The notes under the pieces are model-generated. The model did no database searches. It was not told the DNA's origin and was given only the letters and a program-made list of their open reading frames with translations. Made by a program: the position numbers and the translations under genes. A stretch of 64,000 bases of DNA from Cristatella mucedo (lineage: Eukaryota; Bryozoa; Phylactolaemata; Cristatellidae), in contig WPIO01000003.1 in the NCBI GenBank assembly GCA_009760855.2, positions 3,914,001 through 3,978,000 on the forward strand, in the 5' to 3' direction. This document shows positions 1 through 9,700 of this stretch, in pieces (position 1 is the stretch's first letter; each line of letters begins with the position of its first letter).

Positions 1-683
1 GAATATGTAACTAGCTCCTTAGCTCTGTCTCGGCTTGATTATTGTAATTCCCTTTTGGCTGGGCTACCGAAGAAAGCTATTAGGCCACTGCAGCTGGCTA
101 TGAATATGGCTGCAAGGCTATTCTTCCAGTCCCAGGGGTTTGAGCACGTGCGTGTCTCCTTTGCTAAAAAAGCAAAAGGGTGGATGCCGGGTGAGCAACG
201 GATACAGAGCAAAGTTCTTACGCTGACCCACAAGGCCCGCCACGCCTTGGCTCCTTCGTACCTAGCTGAACTGCTGCATCAGTTTCAGCCTGTTCGCACC
301 CTCAGGTCCTGTGTGGACAATAAATTAGCTGTCCCATTCCTCCGCTTAAAGACAGTTGGCGACAGAAGCTTTAGCTCTGCAGGTCCTAGACTGTGGAACT
401 CGCTTCCACAATTCTTACACAACGACATCTATTCTCCAACTGCCGACTATGGCACATCTTGTCCTGAACTGCTACTTCTATGCTACTCACTACCTCAACT
501 GCTCTCCTAACTCTGCTATGCTTCCCACTTTCTCTTTGTTGCGTGAGATGAAGTCTGTTGGCTACCGAATGCGTACCGAAAGCCGCTTAGGCTGTGAGTG
601 CGCTATAGAAAACTCTCCTGCGTAACACCCACATGGTCTTTATGACTTTGTGGAGTTACTGAAGGAGATACATTACATTACAT
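1..683 (+). mobile_element. LINE family A (CR1/L2-like), 3' end, cut by window edge
   Basis: This is the C-terminal end of a non-LTR retrotransposon ORF2 followed by its 3' UTR. The frame is open from base 1 to a stop at 508-510 and includes the RT-distal segment [20 protein letters not shown], typical of CR1/L2-group elements. It ends in a short ATTAC-type tandem tail at about 665-683. The sequence is nearly identical to 55156-55826, so both copies come from one recently active family. The element starts left of the window. This copy has a more complete final segment than the 55-kb copy, where a deletion near 55410 changes the frame. Confidence 0.9.
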
Positions 684-1162
684 TACCCAGCAATAGCCGT
701 ACTTATGGTGAACCTCATTGGCTGTGTTACTGCTGCATATAAACCACTTGGCTGCCAAAATTGTACTGTGCATAGCCAGCAAGCAGCTGCCTTCAGCAGT
801 TGTATTCCACCCACTCATGGAACAGAAGTCACAAAGCGACCTACACCGTGAGGCGGTACACATTCGCCCACATCCTGGGAGCATGATGACCGATATGTAG
901 AGCTTGCTTCACTTCGGTCACTAATGATAATTTGAAGTAACCTTTGTTTTCAATGTTAATTTTGCAGCAAACAAAGCACCGATAGCTGCAGCTGGCGAAA
1001 AGCCAAGATCACGGAGCCTCTTATCCGAATGTCGACGTGAGCTTATGCATCAAGCAAACGTACAACAGTAGTGCTGCTCACATATTAGTGCTGGTATTTT
1101 GCTTGGAACGCTACATCCCCACCCCGTGCCGAGAAGCCTACCATCGTTGGAAACGAATTAAT
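684..1162. other. Spacer without recognised features
   Basis: Only short chance reading frames are present. I see no splice-site-bounded coding segment, RNA gene or repeat here. Confidence 0.5.
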
Positions 1163-1290
1163 AATGTATCTCCGTCAGTAACTCCACAAAGTCATAAAGA
1201 CCATGTGGGCGTTACGCAGGAGAGTTTTGTATAGCGCACTCACAGCCTAAGCGGCTTTCGGTACGCATTCGGTAGCCAATAGTGCCAAAT
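1163..1290 (-). mobile_element. LINE family A 3' UTR fragment, inverted
   Basis: This is the reverse complement of the family A 3' end (compare 545-665 and 55690-55820). It contains the blocks for 'taactccacaaag', 'catgtgggcgttacgcagga' and 'gcggctttcggtacgcattc'. It lies about 500 bp from the plus-strand copy at 1-683, which makes a small inverted pair. Confidence 0.8.
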
Positions 1291-2600
1291 TAGCCCTAAG
1301 TGTGGCCGTCAGGCCGTTGCATCCAGCAGAGAGCTGGGAGCGACATGCCTGACACCACAGCAAGCAGAGAAAAGCCCTGCTGTCCTGAGAGAGAAGACCT
1401 GCCGATGTGTCTTGTCGGGCCCTAACCGTGAAGGCACGATCTAGCCCCACTGCCGCTCCTAGCCTGTCGACACTAAAGTGTGTGGGAATAGCACATGGTG
1501 GTGGCTGGCTGGCGCTGCGGCTTGGTAGCGGAAACCGGCAGAAGCTGGACGACCGATTGCAGGCTAGTACAGACCCAGAGGAACTGCCCACTACCAGGCA
1601 GCAGCAGGTATTCCAGATGTCAATCCCGATGAGCACCGGACGCTCAGCCTGCGTAGGGTGCCGTGTTACGGCGAGCTGTCAGGCAAAAAAAAGTGCCAAG
1701 ATCGTAAGTGACTGTCAACAGCAAAGCCCTCGGTGAGGAAAGCAGCAGCCGTTCAAGAAGCCCTCAGCGATGGATACTTCCGACGTTCCGACGGATGAGA
1801 TGCAGCGGTGACTCGAGTAGGCCAAAGATTAATAGCCGTTGGTTGTGCATGTCAAGAACAAGCTGTTGGCAAAGAACTGCCGTGCTTGCATCCCAGTGGC
1901 AGTGCTAGCAAAAGTATCTACGGTCGTGGTGGCAAGAAGCGTCGGCCTACCTAGACCCTCTACATTGATACACGCTTGCTAGGACTTGGCACCTGCCAGC
2001 AGTCACAGCTCTCAAGCTTGGCCCTGCCTTACCTCTCGAGGCTGCTGTGAACGGGTGGCTCCTCTTACTCTGGCATGCGCTCGAGCAGAGAGTACTGTGC
2101 TTGCCTTTAGCATAATGGAATCCCTTGTCCCCATATCAAGATTTACCCGCCCTGGAGAGCATCTGGTCTGCTGCCTCTGGGTTCGAACCTCTTGATCTAC
2201 TCCTGCCCTGTGCAACACGGCGCTTTATGACATGCTGCTTCCGGATCGGTCTGGTAAACCAGCAACTTGTCGTTTTTGCCCAACCAGACAGGCGGCGGCC
2301 GATCCTCTCAAATTGCTGGCACGGTCGAGATGACTGCCTATGGCCACTGCTGCAGTCGGGTCGAAATTTAGCCTCGGTCTTCAGCTGACGATCAGACGAC
2401 GAGCAGCTGTAGCTTCCGGCTCGAGGTTGCTGTATGCCTTTTGCTTCCGGTTGTACCACTGCACTAATGCACTGAAGCTTCAGAATATGAATGGCTTTGA
2501 ATCGACAGTGCTGCATCATAATCTTATTCTATAGTCAGGATGTAATTGTCTAAGTGGGTTACTGTTGTCTTCGTGTGCCTGCTTATCTCAAAATTCCACA
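1291..2600. other. Unassigned moderately GC-rich region, possible decayed exons
   Basis: There is no intact gene. Around 1608-1703 one frame reads CYGELSGKKKCQDRK up to a consensus donor (gtaagt at 1704). Around 1850-1960 frames read KNCRACIP and YGRGGKKRRP. These resemble pieces of a CXXC-type zinc finger but lie in different frames, with no convincing splice model joining them. They could be chance. The rest (1960-2600) has overlapping open frames with no recognised similarity. Confidence 0.2.
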
Positions 2601-2742
2601 GATTGTCCTAGGACAAAGCGGTAAAGGTGCTCGCCCCGACCAAGGTCTGGCTGAGATTGTGGGCTCGAGCCCCAGGGCATATATGAAGCACCTGAAGAGA
2701 GATTAAGTTCTCTTGGAGTGCTATATAAATGAATTATATTTG
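2601..2742 (+). mobile_element. SINE-1 (tRNA-derived head, LINE-B-like tail)
   Basis: The head looks like a tRNA: a degraded A-box region (gcggtaaaggtgctcgcccc) and a B-box-like 'gggctcgagcccc'. After it comes a tail, 'gaagcacctgaagagagatt' ... 'ctatataaatgaattata', which matches the 3' tails of the family B LINEs in this window. Other copies are at 11932, 13540, 21236 (minus) and 59768 (minus). Confidence 0.8.
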
Positions 2743-2789
2743 GGAATTCTGACAGCAGCAGCAGTCCTCGGCTGCCACCGTTCAGCCCT

Positions 2790-2875
2790 TTCCAGAATAT
2801 GCCAAGTGCCTAGAAAGAGATTTAGTTCTTTTAGGGCACTATACAAACGTCTTATTGTTACTTTACACGTATTAA
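2790..2875 (+). mobile_element. LINE family B / SINE tail fragment
   Basis: This is a short copy of the family B 3' tail: 'aagtgcctagaaagagattt' then 'ttagggcactatacaaa', ending in T/A-rich sequence. No coding part is attached, so it is a severely 5'-truncated insertion or a SINE remnant. Confidence 0.65.
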
Positions 2876-3331
2876 TATAAGCACCTGGCTCTTAACTCAA
2901 ATCTGTCAGTATACAGTAACACTGGCACGGTGCTTTCTCGAAGGTTATGGTGATGTGGTGAGCCCTGCATCAGCTAAGGACTGTTCCTGGCAGCAGTAGA
3001 AGTACCGATACTGTTGGTGCTTCAGGGACGGCCGTGCAGAAGCTCAATCGCATTTGTGATCAAATAAATCAATATATGAAGACCGATGCTGAAATAAAAT
3101 TAAGATCAATGGTGGAACATATCAGTGACACTTCAACGTGTCATTGGTGGCTGTGTTATCTGTATCGAATCGTCAATATAGACGTTTCTTTGTGCACAGA
3201 CGTTTCTGCACTTGTACAGTAGTATGTGTGGAAATATCATGTGTTTATCGAACCTGGACAAAAGCCTAATTAGCCATCGGTAGGTACTCATTCCAAGGAA
3301 AATAAATCAATCGGTCAAATATATCAAATCA
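2876..3331. other. Spacer without recognised features
   Basis: AT-rich sequence with no supported gene or repeat family. It leads directly into the hairpin at 3332. Confidence 0.5.
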
Positions 3332-3387
3332 ATATAAAGGTGGCACACTGGCAGCTGTCTTCAGCTGCCAGTGTGCCACCTTTATAT
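3332..3387. repeat. Perfect 26-bp inverted repeat with 4-nt loop
   Basis: Arms 3332-3357 and 3362-3387 are exact reverse complements, separated by the four bases TCTT. The pairing stops immediately outside the arms. The same geometry (26+4+26, no mismatch) recurs at 16628-16683 with unrelated sequence. It is not a rho-independent terminator (this is a eukaryote) and has no flanking transposon ends that I can see. Confidence 0.95.
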
Positions 3388-4300
3388 GAAGCACGACGGG
3401 CACCGCATGACGCTGCGTGCCATTTCCTGACGACAAGTCTTGCAACGCACGAACTCTTGCATGGCACTCACTAGAAAACCGGGCGCCTCGTGCATCTAAG
3501 CACAGGCGAGGGAGAATGACCGGCCGCGTCGGCTGCCTTTTAAGAGCTCCACCTATTAAGTGCTGTAGTTCCTCTTATTGCACTGCATCGACCTTCGGTT
3601 GGGCAGTAAGCACAGCGGCTTGGCGACACAGCTCGGTGCACTCTAACCGACCTCCACGTGGTGCGCATTAACCGACGCCTCGACCTGTGGGCTCTCATTC
3701 ACTTAGCGCAGCCCTACGTCATGCAATGGCGTGCAGACACGAGCCGCTGCGCTGAGAGCACTGAAAGTGGCAGCGTTCGGCACACACACTGCCGGCAGCA
3801 GCATGTGCGAGGCACGCACCACTCTTGGGCGGCGTCAATCGGCAGAGTGGGCCAGATCTGCGCTAGGCACTTGCAAGACAGTGGTGTGCACGAGCCGAAG
3901 TCACATCTCTTCACCACTTCACTGGCCGGTGCGTATAAAGCAGGGTGGCTAAGCCTACCAACATCCTATTAAGAAGCTACATCGCAATACTGACATCTAT
4001 GCCGATCGATGCAAGCAGAAGCAGACTCTTGACACTGCTCCGGCGCTAAAGGCGCCCGCAGGCAAAGGCGCAGTGCCGCCCCGCGGCAGCACGACTAGTA
4101 CCCGTGCCGATGTGCACAAAGGGCGAGATAGAGATAGATAGATAGAGAGAGAGAGTGCGTGGGGATAGTGCAGCTGCCGGTGAGTCGATCGGCCAGTAGC
4201 TTCTAGCGTCTGACTGCCGACGGACGTCCGGCATGTCACCGCATGCCGCTGCGCCAGGCTGCTGCCTGGCGCAGCGGCCTCCAGCGATGGCGCCCGTGCG
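3388..4300. other. Downstream flank of RALGAPB, probably including its 3' UTR
   Basis: The right part is GC-rich and contiguous with the RALGAPB stop codon, so on the minus strand it is the likely 3' UTR. A short (GATA)/(GA) microsatellite lies at about 4127-4153. I did not find a canonical AATAAA on the minus strand here. The open frames in this stretch show no family similarity. Confidence 0.4.
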
Positions 4301-7300
4301 CTAGGCGCAGGCGAAGAGCTCGGCTAGCAGCTCGGGCTCACTCTGCTGTGTCCGGTACTTGGTGACGATCTCCTGGATCTTGGCGTTGCGCCTGTTGTGC
4401 GGCAACTGGTTGAGCTCGCACTCGAGCCGCCGACGGTTGCCCGCGTTGACAACGGCCTGTCTGACCAGGGCGCCGAGCGCACGCTGACTCACCACCATCG
4501 AGTCGGCGAGCGGCAGGCTGGCGCTTGCCGAGCCGCCGCGCAGGTGCACACGCATCAGGCCCGAGCGCAGTGCGTGCACGTACACGACCAAGCAGTCGCG
4601 TCCGAGCGATGCTGCCGTGGCGGCTGCCTGCGCGGCCTTGGCGAGGCGTGCGACCGCCGGCGGCTGTGAGGCAGCAGCCGCGGCGGATCCGGTGTGCTCC
4701 GTCGGTGGCAGCAGCTCGGACAGTGGAAACGTCTCGTGATCCTCGAATCGCTCCAGCCACACGATGGCCACTCGCAGATCGCCGTGGCCAGCAGCAGCGA
4801 CCGCTGCCGCTGCTACGGACGCCGACGCCGAGCTCCTGAGGACGGGCGCGACGCTCGGGCGCGGTGGGGGCACTCCCTCCCCGACGGGCGGCCTGCCCTG
4901 CTCGTCGACGGCAGCGGCGTCGCCGCCGCCGCCGCCCAGCTCCGACGACGGCACGATGAACGCTGCCTCGCTTCGGCAGTCGGCCCAGTACAGGAGCCAG
5001 CTGCGACCGTCGTATGCCGAACCGCCCGTGTCGCTCGGTATCCGCTCGAAGCCACCGGCGCACGCCTCCGCCGCCGCAGCAGCAGCAGCGGCTGCCTTCC
5101 AACTGGTCCTGGAGGTGCCCGTCCAGCCGGAGTGCCTGTCGACGCAGACGGGCCAGCCGAGAGAGCCCAGGAACTCGAGGAAGGCGCCGTCGACGTGTCG
5201 CTTGCTCTTCACGTTGGCCAGTATGTCCCTGGCCGAGCGCTGCCCGCTGCGCACGTAGTAGACGAAGGCCGTGTCGTGCGTGCGATTGGGCAGCCGGTCG
5301 AGCTGCTCCAGGTCGCCAACGAACGACGGCCTGCCTCTCGTCGACAGGCCGGCCAAGTGCGCGCCGCCACCCGACGAGCTGCTGAGCGCGTCCGTCGACA
5401 GGAAGCCGAGCTGCGACAGGACCATGCGCGCCGCTTGCAGCGTCTTTGACGGTGGCGTCGGGCGGCAATTGCTGCTGCCGCCTCCGACGGCCTGTGCATC
5501 GGCCGGGAGCCGCTGCTCGGGATGCTTGACCGAAGCAGAGGCGGCTGCAGCCGCCTTGCCGGCCATCTTGTGCTCGAACGTGCTCTGCACGCTCAGCAGC
5601 GACGTCATCCGCTCGCCTGCGTCACGGCTGTCGGCGATCACCTGCTCCATGGTGGGCAGGCACGACTCGACTCGCGCGCTCGCCAGCGCGTCGACGGCCG
5701 CCGGAAAGTAACGCTGCTTCACCGCGTGGCTCACGCCCGGGTGGCGCAGCGACGGAGACGGTCGAGCAACTTCGCCGACGGAAGCTGTGCTGGAGCGCGC
5801 GGTCAGCGGCGGCGAAGCGGCCGAAGCCGCCGTGGCCGGCATTGGAGCCTCGGTGGCGGCGGCAGCAGCAGCGGTCGTCGGATGCAGCTTGGGCTGCACG
5901 CACCACGCCTGGCGGCCGAACGAGCCGCGCACGACGACCTTGACCTGCGGCAGCTCGGCATCGACCCGCTCACCGTAGTCCTCGAGTATGCCGACGATGA
6001 CGAGGCTGCCGAGAGCAAAGTACTTGAAGCCGCCGGTCAGCTCGTCGCGAAGCAGCAGGCGCTCGCTGACCGTCGAGTATAGGCTGTCAGCACCGCATGG
6101 GCACGGGAATGCGTCAGCCTGGTCCATGATGCTCTCGAGCACCACCTCGGCGGCGTCCTTCACTCGCTGCGACACGGGCATGTGTCCCTTGTCGCCCTTC
6201 AGGTCGGCAGCGACGGCCGGCGGCACGCTTCCTGAGGTGGCAGAGCTGGCAGGCGGGTGCATCGACTTCCGACCGGAAATGCCCAGCTCGACGACCTCGA
6301 GGGCCCAGTGCAGACAGTCGCGGCGCTGCAGCACCTCGGGATGCTCGGTGAGCCAGCTGCACAGGCACAGCAGCGCGGCGACGATGACCGAGTGCAGATC
6401 TCGCAGCTGGTTCTTCGGCGGCCGGCTGCACAGGTAGACAACGAGGTCGCACAGAGAGCGCACGACCTGGCAGCACGTCTGCGTGCACGGCGTGCCCAGG
6501 CGAGTCTTGGACAGTGACGTGAGCACCTCGAGGGCAGACAACGTGAGACCGAGGTCCAGCTTCCACTGCGCGTTCAGGCGAGCCGTTATAACGCCCGCCG
6601 CAGCGGAGAACAGACCGTCTACAGACGTCGCCACGTCCGAAATCGCAGCGGTGGCAGTGGCAGCGGGCAGATTGGGCGGTGGGTGGGCAGGTGGTGGCAG
6701 GCTGTGGGTGTCGTCGCTAGCACCGGCAAGCGCCGCCTCGCTGCCGAAGCTGGAGGACGCTTCACTGCCGTGACTGCTGCCGCAGCCGCCTCCGGCGATG
6801 CTGGAGCTACCACCGCACGTGGCCGGCACAGCGCCGGTCGACGACGATGCGTCGTCATCCTCGGCTGCGTCACCGGCAGCGGCCAGACCGTCGTGCTCGT
6901 CGCGGCACTCGTAGGCGGCCGCGTCCTGCACTAGCGCCGCTGCGCCGGCCAGCAGGGCCGTCGTGCAGGCGGCGTCGGACTCGACCCGGAGAGCGCCGAA
7001 CACGAGCTGCGCCAGGCGCTGGCGAAGCGAGGCGTATGCGCACACCGGTCGGCCGCTGAGCAGGTCGACGATCTCGAGCGAGCCGTAGTGCAGCGGCAGG
7101 CAGAGCACGGCGAGCAGCAGCCGGCAGGCGGCCCGGCGCAGGTCCGTGCTCGGCACGTGCTCGTGCACGCGGAACGGGTACGCGCCGGCTGCGCTGGCGC
7201 CACTTCCGCCGGGCAGCACGGCCTCGAGGGCGGACACGAGGCGTGGCAGCAGGGCATTGACACCGGTCAGGTCGAGGCACAGCAGGCCATCCATGTTGTA

Positions 7301-8965
7301 CAGGCAGTATGTGAGCACGTCGCCGTTTGCTGCCGGTCCGGAGGGCACCTCGAGCGCCTCGTACAGCACTAGGTAGAAGCGGGCGAGGTAGACGGGCTCG
7401 ATCGTCTCACCGGTGCGCAGGGAGCGAACAATTCGGCAGAGGACGCCGCATGCCTCAGCCCGGCCGAGGCTGAAACTGGGGTCGGCCGGCGCAGAAGAGC
7501 CGTCGTGGTCGGCTGTGACCACTGCCGCCACCTGCTGGGCGTCAGCGACAGCTGGCGACGACCGCGGCAGCGGCTGCGACCCAGCCGGCTTCCTCTTGCC
7601 GCTGCCGCGCGGAGCCCCGCCCACTGCCGAGTCGAACAGCCATGCGCCGAACACGTGCAGCAGGCTGTTGCAGCTCGGCCTCTCGTGGCTGCCGCCGGCG
7701 GCGCCCGCCAGCAAACCGGCGCCTGCCAGCAAACCGGCGCCTACCGCCGCCGCCGTGGAGCCGCCGCCACTGTGGAACGATGTCACGGACGAGTCGAGCT
7801 GCCAGACGTTGACACGACGCTGCGGCTGTGCAGCGGCCACGCTGGCCAGCTGGTGCTGCGAGGCCACTGCGCCGGTGTCGAGGAACGCCTCGACCAGCGT
7901 CGAGACGCCCTTGACGGCACGCAGGAAGATCTTGGGCAGCTGCGACAGGCACTCGTGCTGGCTCGGCTCGATCACCTGGCTGCTCGTCAGAGCGTAGTGC
8001 TTGAACTTCGGCGTGCCGCAGATCAGGCCGACGCGGCACAGGTCGGCTGGGTTGCCGAGCACGTGCAGGAAGCGGAACCAGCACTGCACGAGGCGGTCGC
8101 GCCCGAGCGGCTGCACGTAGTCGCGCGTCAGCTCGCCGAACGCATCCTGCTCGTCGGCGCTCAGCTCGAGGTAGAGCTCCTTGCGCCCGCCGTACAGCAG
8201 CCTGACGAGGCAGGAGGTCAGCGCGAAGTTGACGCGGTTCCACTGCGCGACGAGCGTTTCGTAGTGGCGCCAGTTGGCGCACATGTCGCGGAACGTGCGC
8301 CACAGCGACGGTGCCGGAAAGGAGGCGGCGCACGCCAGCAGCCACGTCTCGAACAGCGCGGCGACGACGCGCTCGGACAGCTGGTCGCCGAGACTGTCCC
8401 TCTCGCGCGGCGGCGCGAGCAGCGTGTCGGCGGCGGCAAGCAGGACGCGCAGCAGCGAGTCCCACGCGTCGCGCGTCATGACGCGAGACTCCTTCGACTG
8501 GCTCTGGACAGTTCGCAGGACGCGGTGGCAGAGCACGACCTGCCGCTTGACGTGCTCCGGGCCGCTCCTGTCGCGCGGCACGAACACGTTGTACAGGTGG
8601 AAGAAGATCCTCGGGCAGAACTGGCCCGGGCTGTCGGCGACGGCACGCGGCACGCACGACTTGGGGGCCGGCGACAGAGCCGACAGCCACTCGCAGTACA
8701 CGCTGACGCAGTCGCGAACCAGCTCGTGCTCGGCGAACGGAAGACAGAGGCCGTGGCAGATCACTTCCATCGCCCAGTTCACCTCGAGCTCGGTAGCCAG
8801 CCGGCTGGGCACCTCGGAACCGGAGACGCCCAGCCCCTGAGCGAGACATCTCACAACTGGGCCGACCACGTCCTTGCCGGCCGCTTCGGGGAACCGCTTC
8901 AGAATGCTGCCCGTCGACGAATCCGGCAGCAGGTAGGACTGCAGCGACGTCCACGAGGAATACAT
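4301..8965 (-). CDS. RALGAPB: Ral GTPase-activating protein subunit beta, single exon
   Basis: RalGAP beta is the non-catalytic partner that RalGAP alpha subunits need to switch off Ral GTPases. The protein matches the family along its whole length. It opens with MYSSWTSLQSYLL, where animal orthologues begin, then shows WAMEVICHGL, FVPRDRSGPEHVK, WLLACAASFP, RVNFALTSCLVRLLYG and WFRFLHVLGNPADL. The C-terminal Rap/Ran-GAP-like region has THDTAFVYYVRSGQ, FLEFLGSLGWPVCVDRHSGW and AKIQEIVTKYRTQQ, before a TAG stop at 4301. From the chosen start the length is 1554 residues; the human protein is about 1500. The frame stays open upstream to 9085, but the extra 40 residues are not conserved. There is no intron in 4.7 kb although vertebrate orthologues have many. 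Poly-Ala, Gly and Ser runs interrupt variable regions, and GC content is far above the surroundings. A retrogene origin is an inference. Confidence 0.93.
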   Translation of the reverse strand: MYSSWTSLQSYLLPDSSTGSILKRFPEAAGKDVVGPVVRCLAQGLGVSGSEVPSRLATELEVNWAMEVICHGLCLPFAEHELVRDCVSVYCEWLSALSPAPKSCVPRAVADSPGQFCPRIFFHLYNVFVPRDRSGPEHVKRQVVLCHRVLRTVQSQSKESRVMTRDAWDSLLRVLLAAADTLLAPPRERDSLGDQLSERVVAALFETWLLACAASFPAPSLWRTFRDMCANWRHYETLVAQWNRVNFALTSCLVRLLYGGRKELYLELSADEQDAFGELTRDYVQPLGRDRLVQCWFRFLHVLGNPADLCRVGLICGTPKFKHYALTSSQVIEPSQHECLSQLPKIFLRAVKGVSTLVEAFLDTGAVASQHQLASVAAAQPQRRVNVWQLDSSVTSFHSGGGSTAAAVGAGLLAGAGLLAGAAGGSHERPSCNSLLHVFGAWLFDSAVGGAPRGSGKRKPAGSQPLPRSSPAVADAQQVAAVVTADHDGSSAPADPSFSLGRAEACGVLCRIVRSLRTGETIEPVYLARFYLVLYEALEVPSGPAANGDVLTYCLYNMDGLLCLDLTGVNALLPRLVSALEAVLPGGSGASAAGAYPFRVHEHVPSTDLRRAACRLLLAVLCLPLHYGSLEIVDLLSGRPVCAYASLRQRLAQLVFGALRVESDAACTTALLAGAAALVQDAAAYECRDEHDGLAAAGDAAEDDDASSSTGAVPATCGGSSSIAGGGCGSSHGSEASSSFGSEAALAGASDDTHSLPPPAHPPPNLPAATATAAISDVATSVDGLFSAAAGVITARLNAQWKLDLGLTLSALEVLTSLSKTRLGTPCTQTCCQVVRSLCDLVVYLCSRPPKNQLRDLHSVIVAALLCLCSWLTEHPEVLQRRDCLHWALEVVELGISGRKSMHPPASSATSGSVPPAVAADLKGDKGHMPVSQRVKDAAEVVLESIMDQADAFPCPCGADSLYSTVSERLLLRDELTGGFKYFALGSLVIVGILEDYGERVDAELPQVKVVVRGSFGRQAWCVQPKLHPTTAAAAAATEAPMPATAASAASPPLTARSSTASVGEVARPSPSLRHPGVSHAVKQRYFPAAVDALASARVESCLPTMEQVIADSRDAGERMTSLLSVQSTFEHKMAGKAAAAASASVKHPEQRLPADAQAVGGGSSNCRPTPPSKTLQAARMVLSQLGFLSTDALSSSSGGGAHLAGLSTRGRPSFVGDLEQLDRLPNRTHDTAFVYYVRSGQRSARDILANVKSKRHVDGAFLEFLGSLGWPVCVDRHSGWTGTSRTSWKAAAAAAAAAEACAGGFERIPSDTGGSAYDGRSWLLYWADCRSEAAFIVPSSELGGGGGDAAAVDEQGRPPVGEGVPPPRPSVAPVLRSSASASVAAAAVAAAGHGDLRVAIVWLERFEDHETFPLSELLPPTEHTGSAAAAASQPPAVARLAKAAQAAATAASLGRDCLVVYVHALRSGLMRVHLRGGSASASLPLADSMVVSQRALGALVRQAVVNAGNRRRLECELNQLPHNRRNAKIQEIVTKYRTQQSEPELLAELFACA

Positions 8966-9700
8966 TCCGTCGGGACTATGCATGCGCAGCGCGCGCACAA
9001 GCCGTGAGCCAACGGCGAAATGCAGGCGGCGGCCTGCGGCTACCAGCCCAGCGGGGTCGCGATGTCCGCATCCGGGCATGCGCAACGGCCGTGACTCGGT
9101 TATACCGGCGTCGGCTCAGCGGTCGGTCGGGTGTTGACAGCGGTTGAGCCGTGGGGGCGGGGTTGGGATGCAGCGTGGGTGTGTGTAGTTGCGGTTATCC
9201 ATCCTCCTGACCTCCAGACGCTGTCCGCATACTGCATTCCAGACGGTAAGTGGATCTCGCGAAATAGGAAGCCGTCGCTAGCGCGCTACGCCTGCTTAGC
9301 GCGCTTGCGACCGGCTGCTTCCGGGGGTGAATCCGCAGTCCACAACTCGTAGCTCGCGAGTCTGCAGCGATAATCGTGGCTGTAACCGGCGCGAATCTCC
9401 GGTCTACGGTAACGTTCACTAGCGCAACGTGTTTGGACTGCCTCGTGAGGCTTATGCTGAATGCTCGTATATCGAATAGCTCGCCAGCGGGCAGGCCGCG
9501 GTATTTCTCGCTCAGCCCACGTTTTTGATAGTCTATTCGCACTCGACTTTCGCGTAACTCGTAAGAAAGGCGGACGCGGTCGAAAGAAGTGCTAGTGAAA
9601 AGAATCGGCTTGGATGTTTCAGCTCGCCGCGCGCTGGCTCTGCCTCAGCGTGCAGTGTGAGGGGCATTTGGTCAAGTTTTTTAATCACACTTTTTTATTT
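8966..9700 (-). promoter_or_regulatory. Probable 5' UTR and promoter region of RALGAPB
   Basis: The sequence upstream of the chosen start is GC-rich and CpG-rich. It contains 'gggcatgcgca' at about 9076, which resembles an NRF1 site common in housekeeping promoters, and another GCATGCGC block near 8982. No TATA box is obvious. The open frame through 8966-9085 looks like high-GC 5' UTR rather than protein, since it has no family similarity. Confidence 0.35.

Noticed and set aside
3414-3972. Overlapping short frames left of RALGAPB
   Set aside because: No family similarity or splice structure; more likely downstream flank.
4338-9007. Several 100-500-codon frames on both strands overlapping RALGAPB
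   Set aside because: High GC removes stop codons from the shadow frames. Only the minus-strand 1594-codon frame has family similarity.
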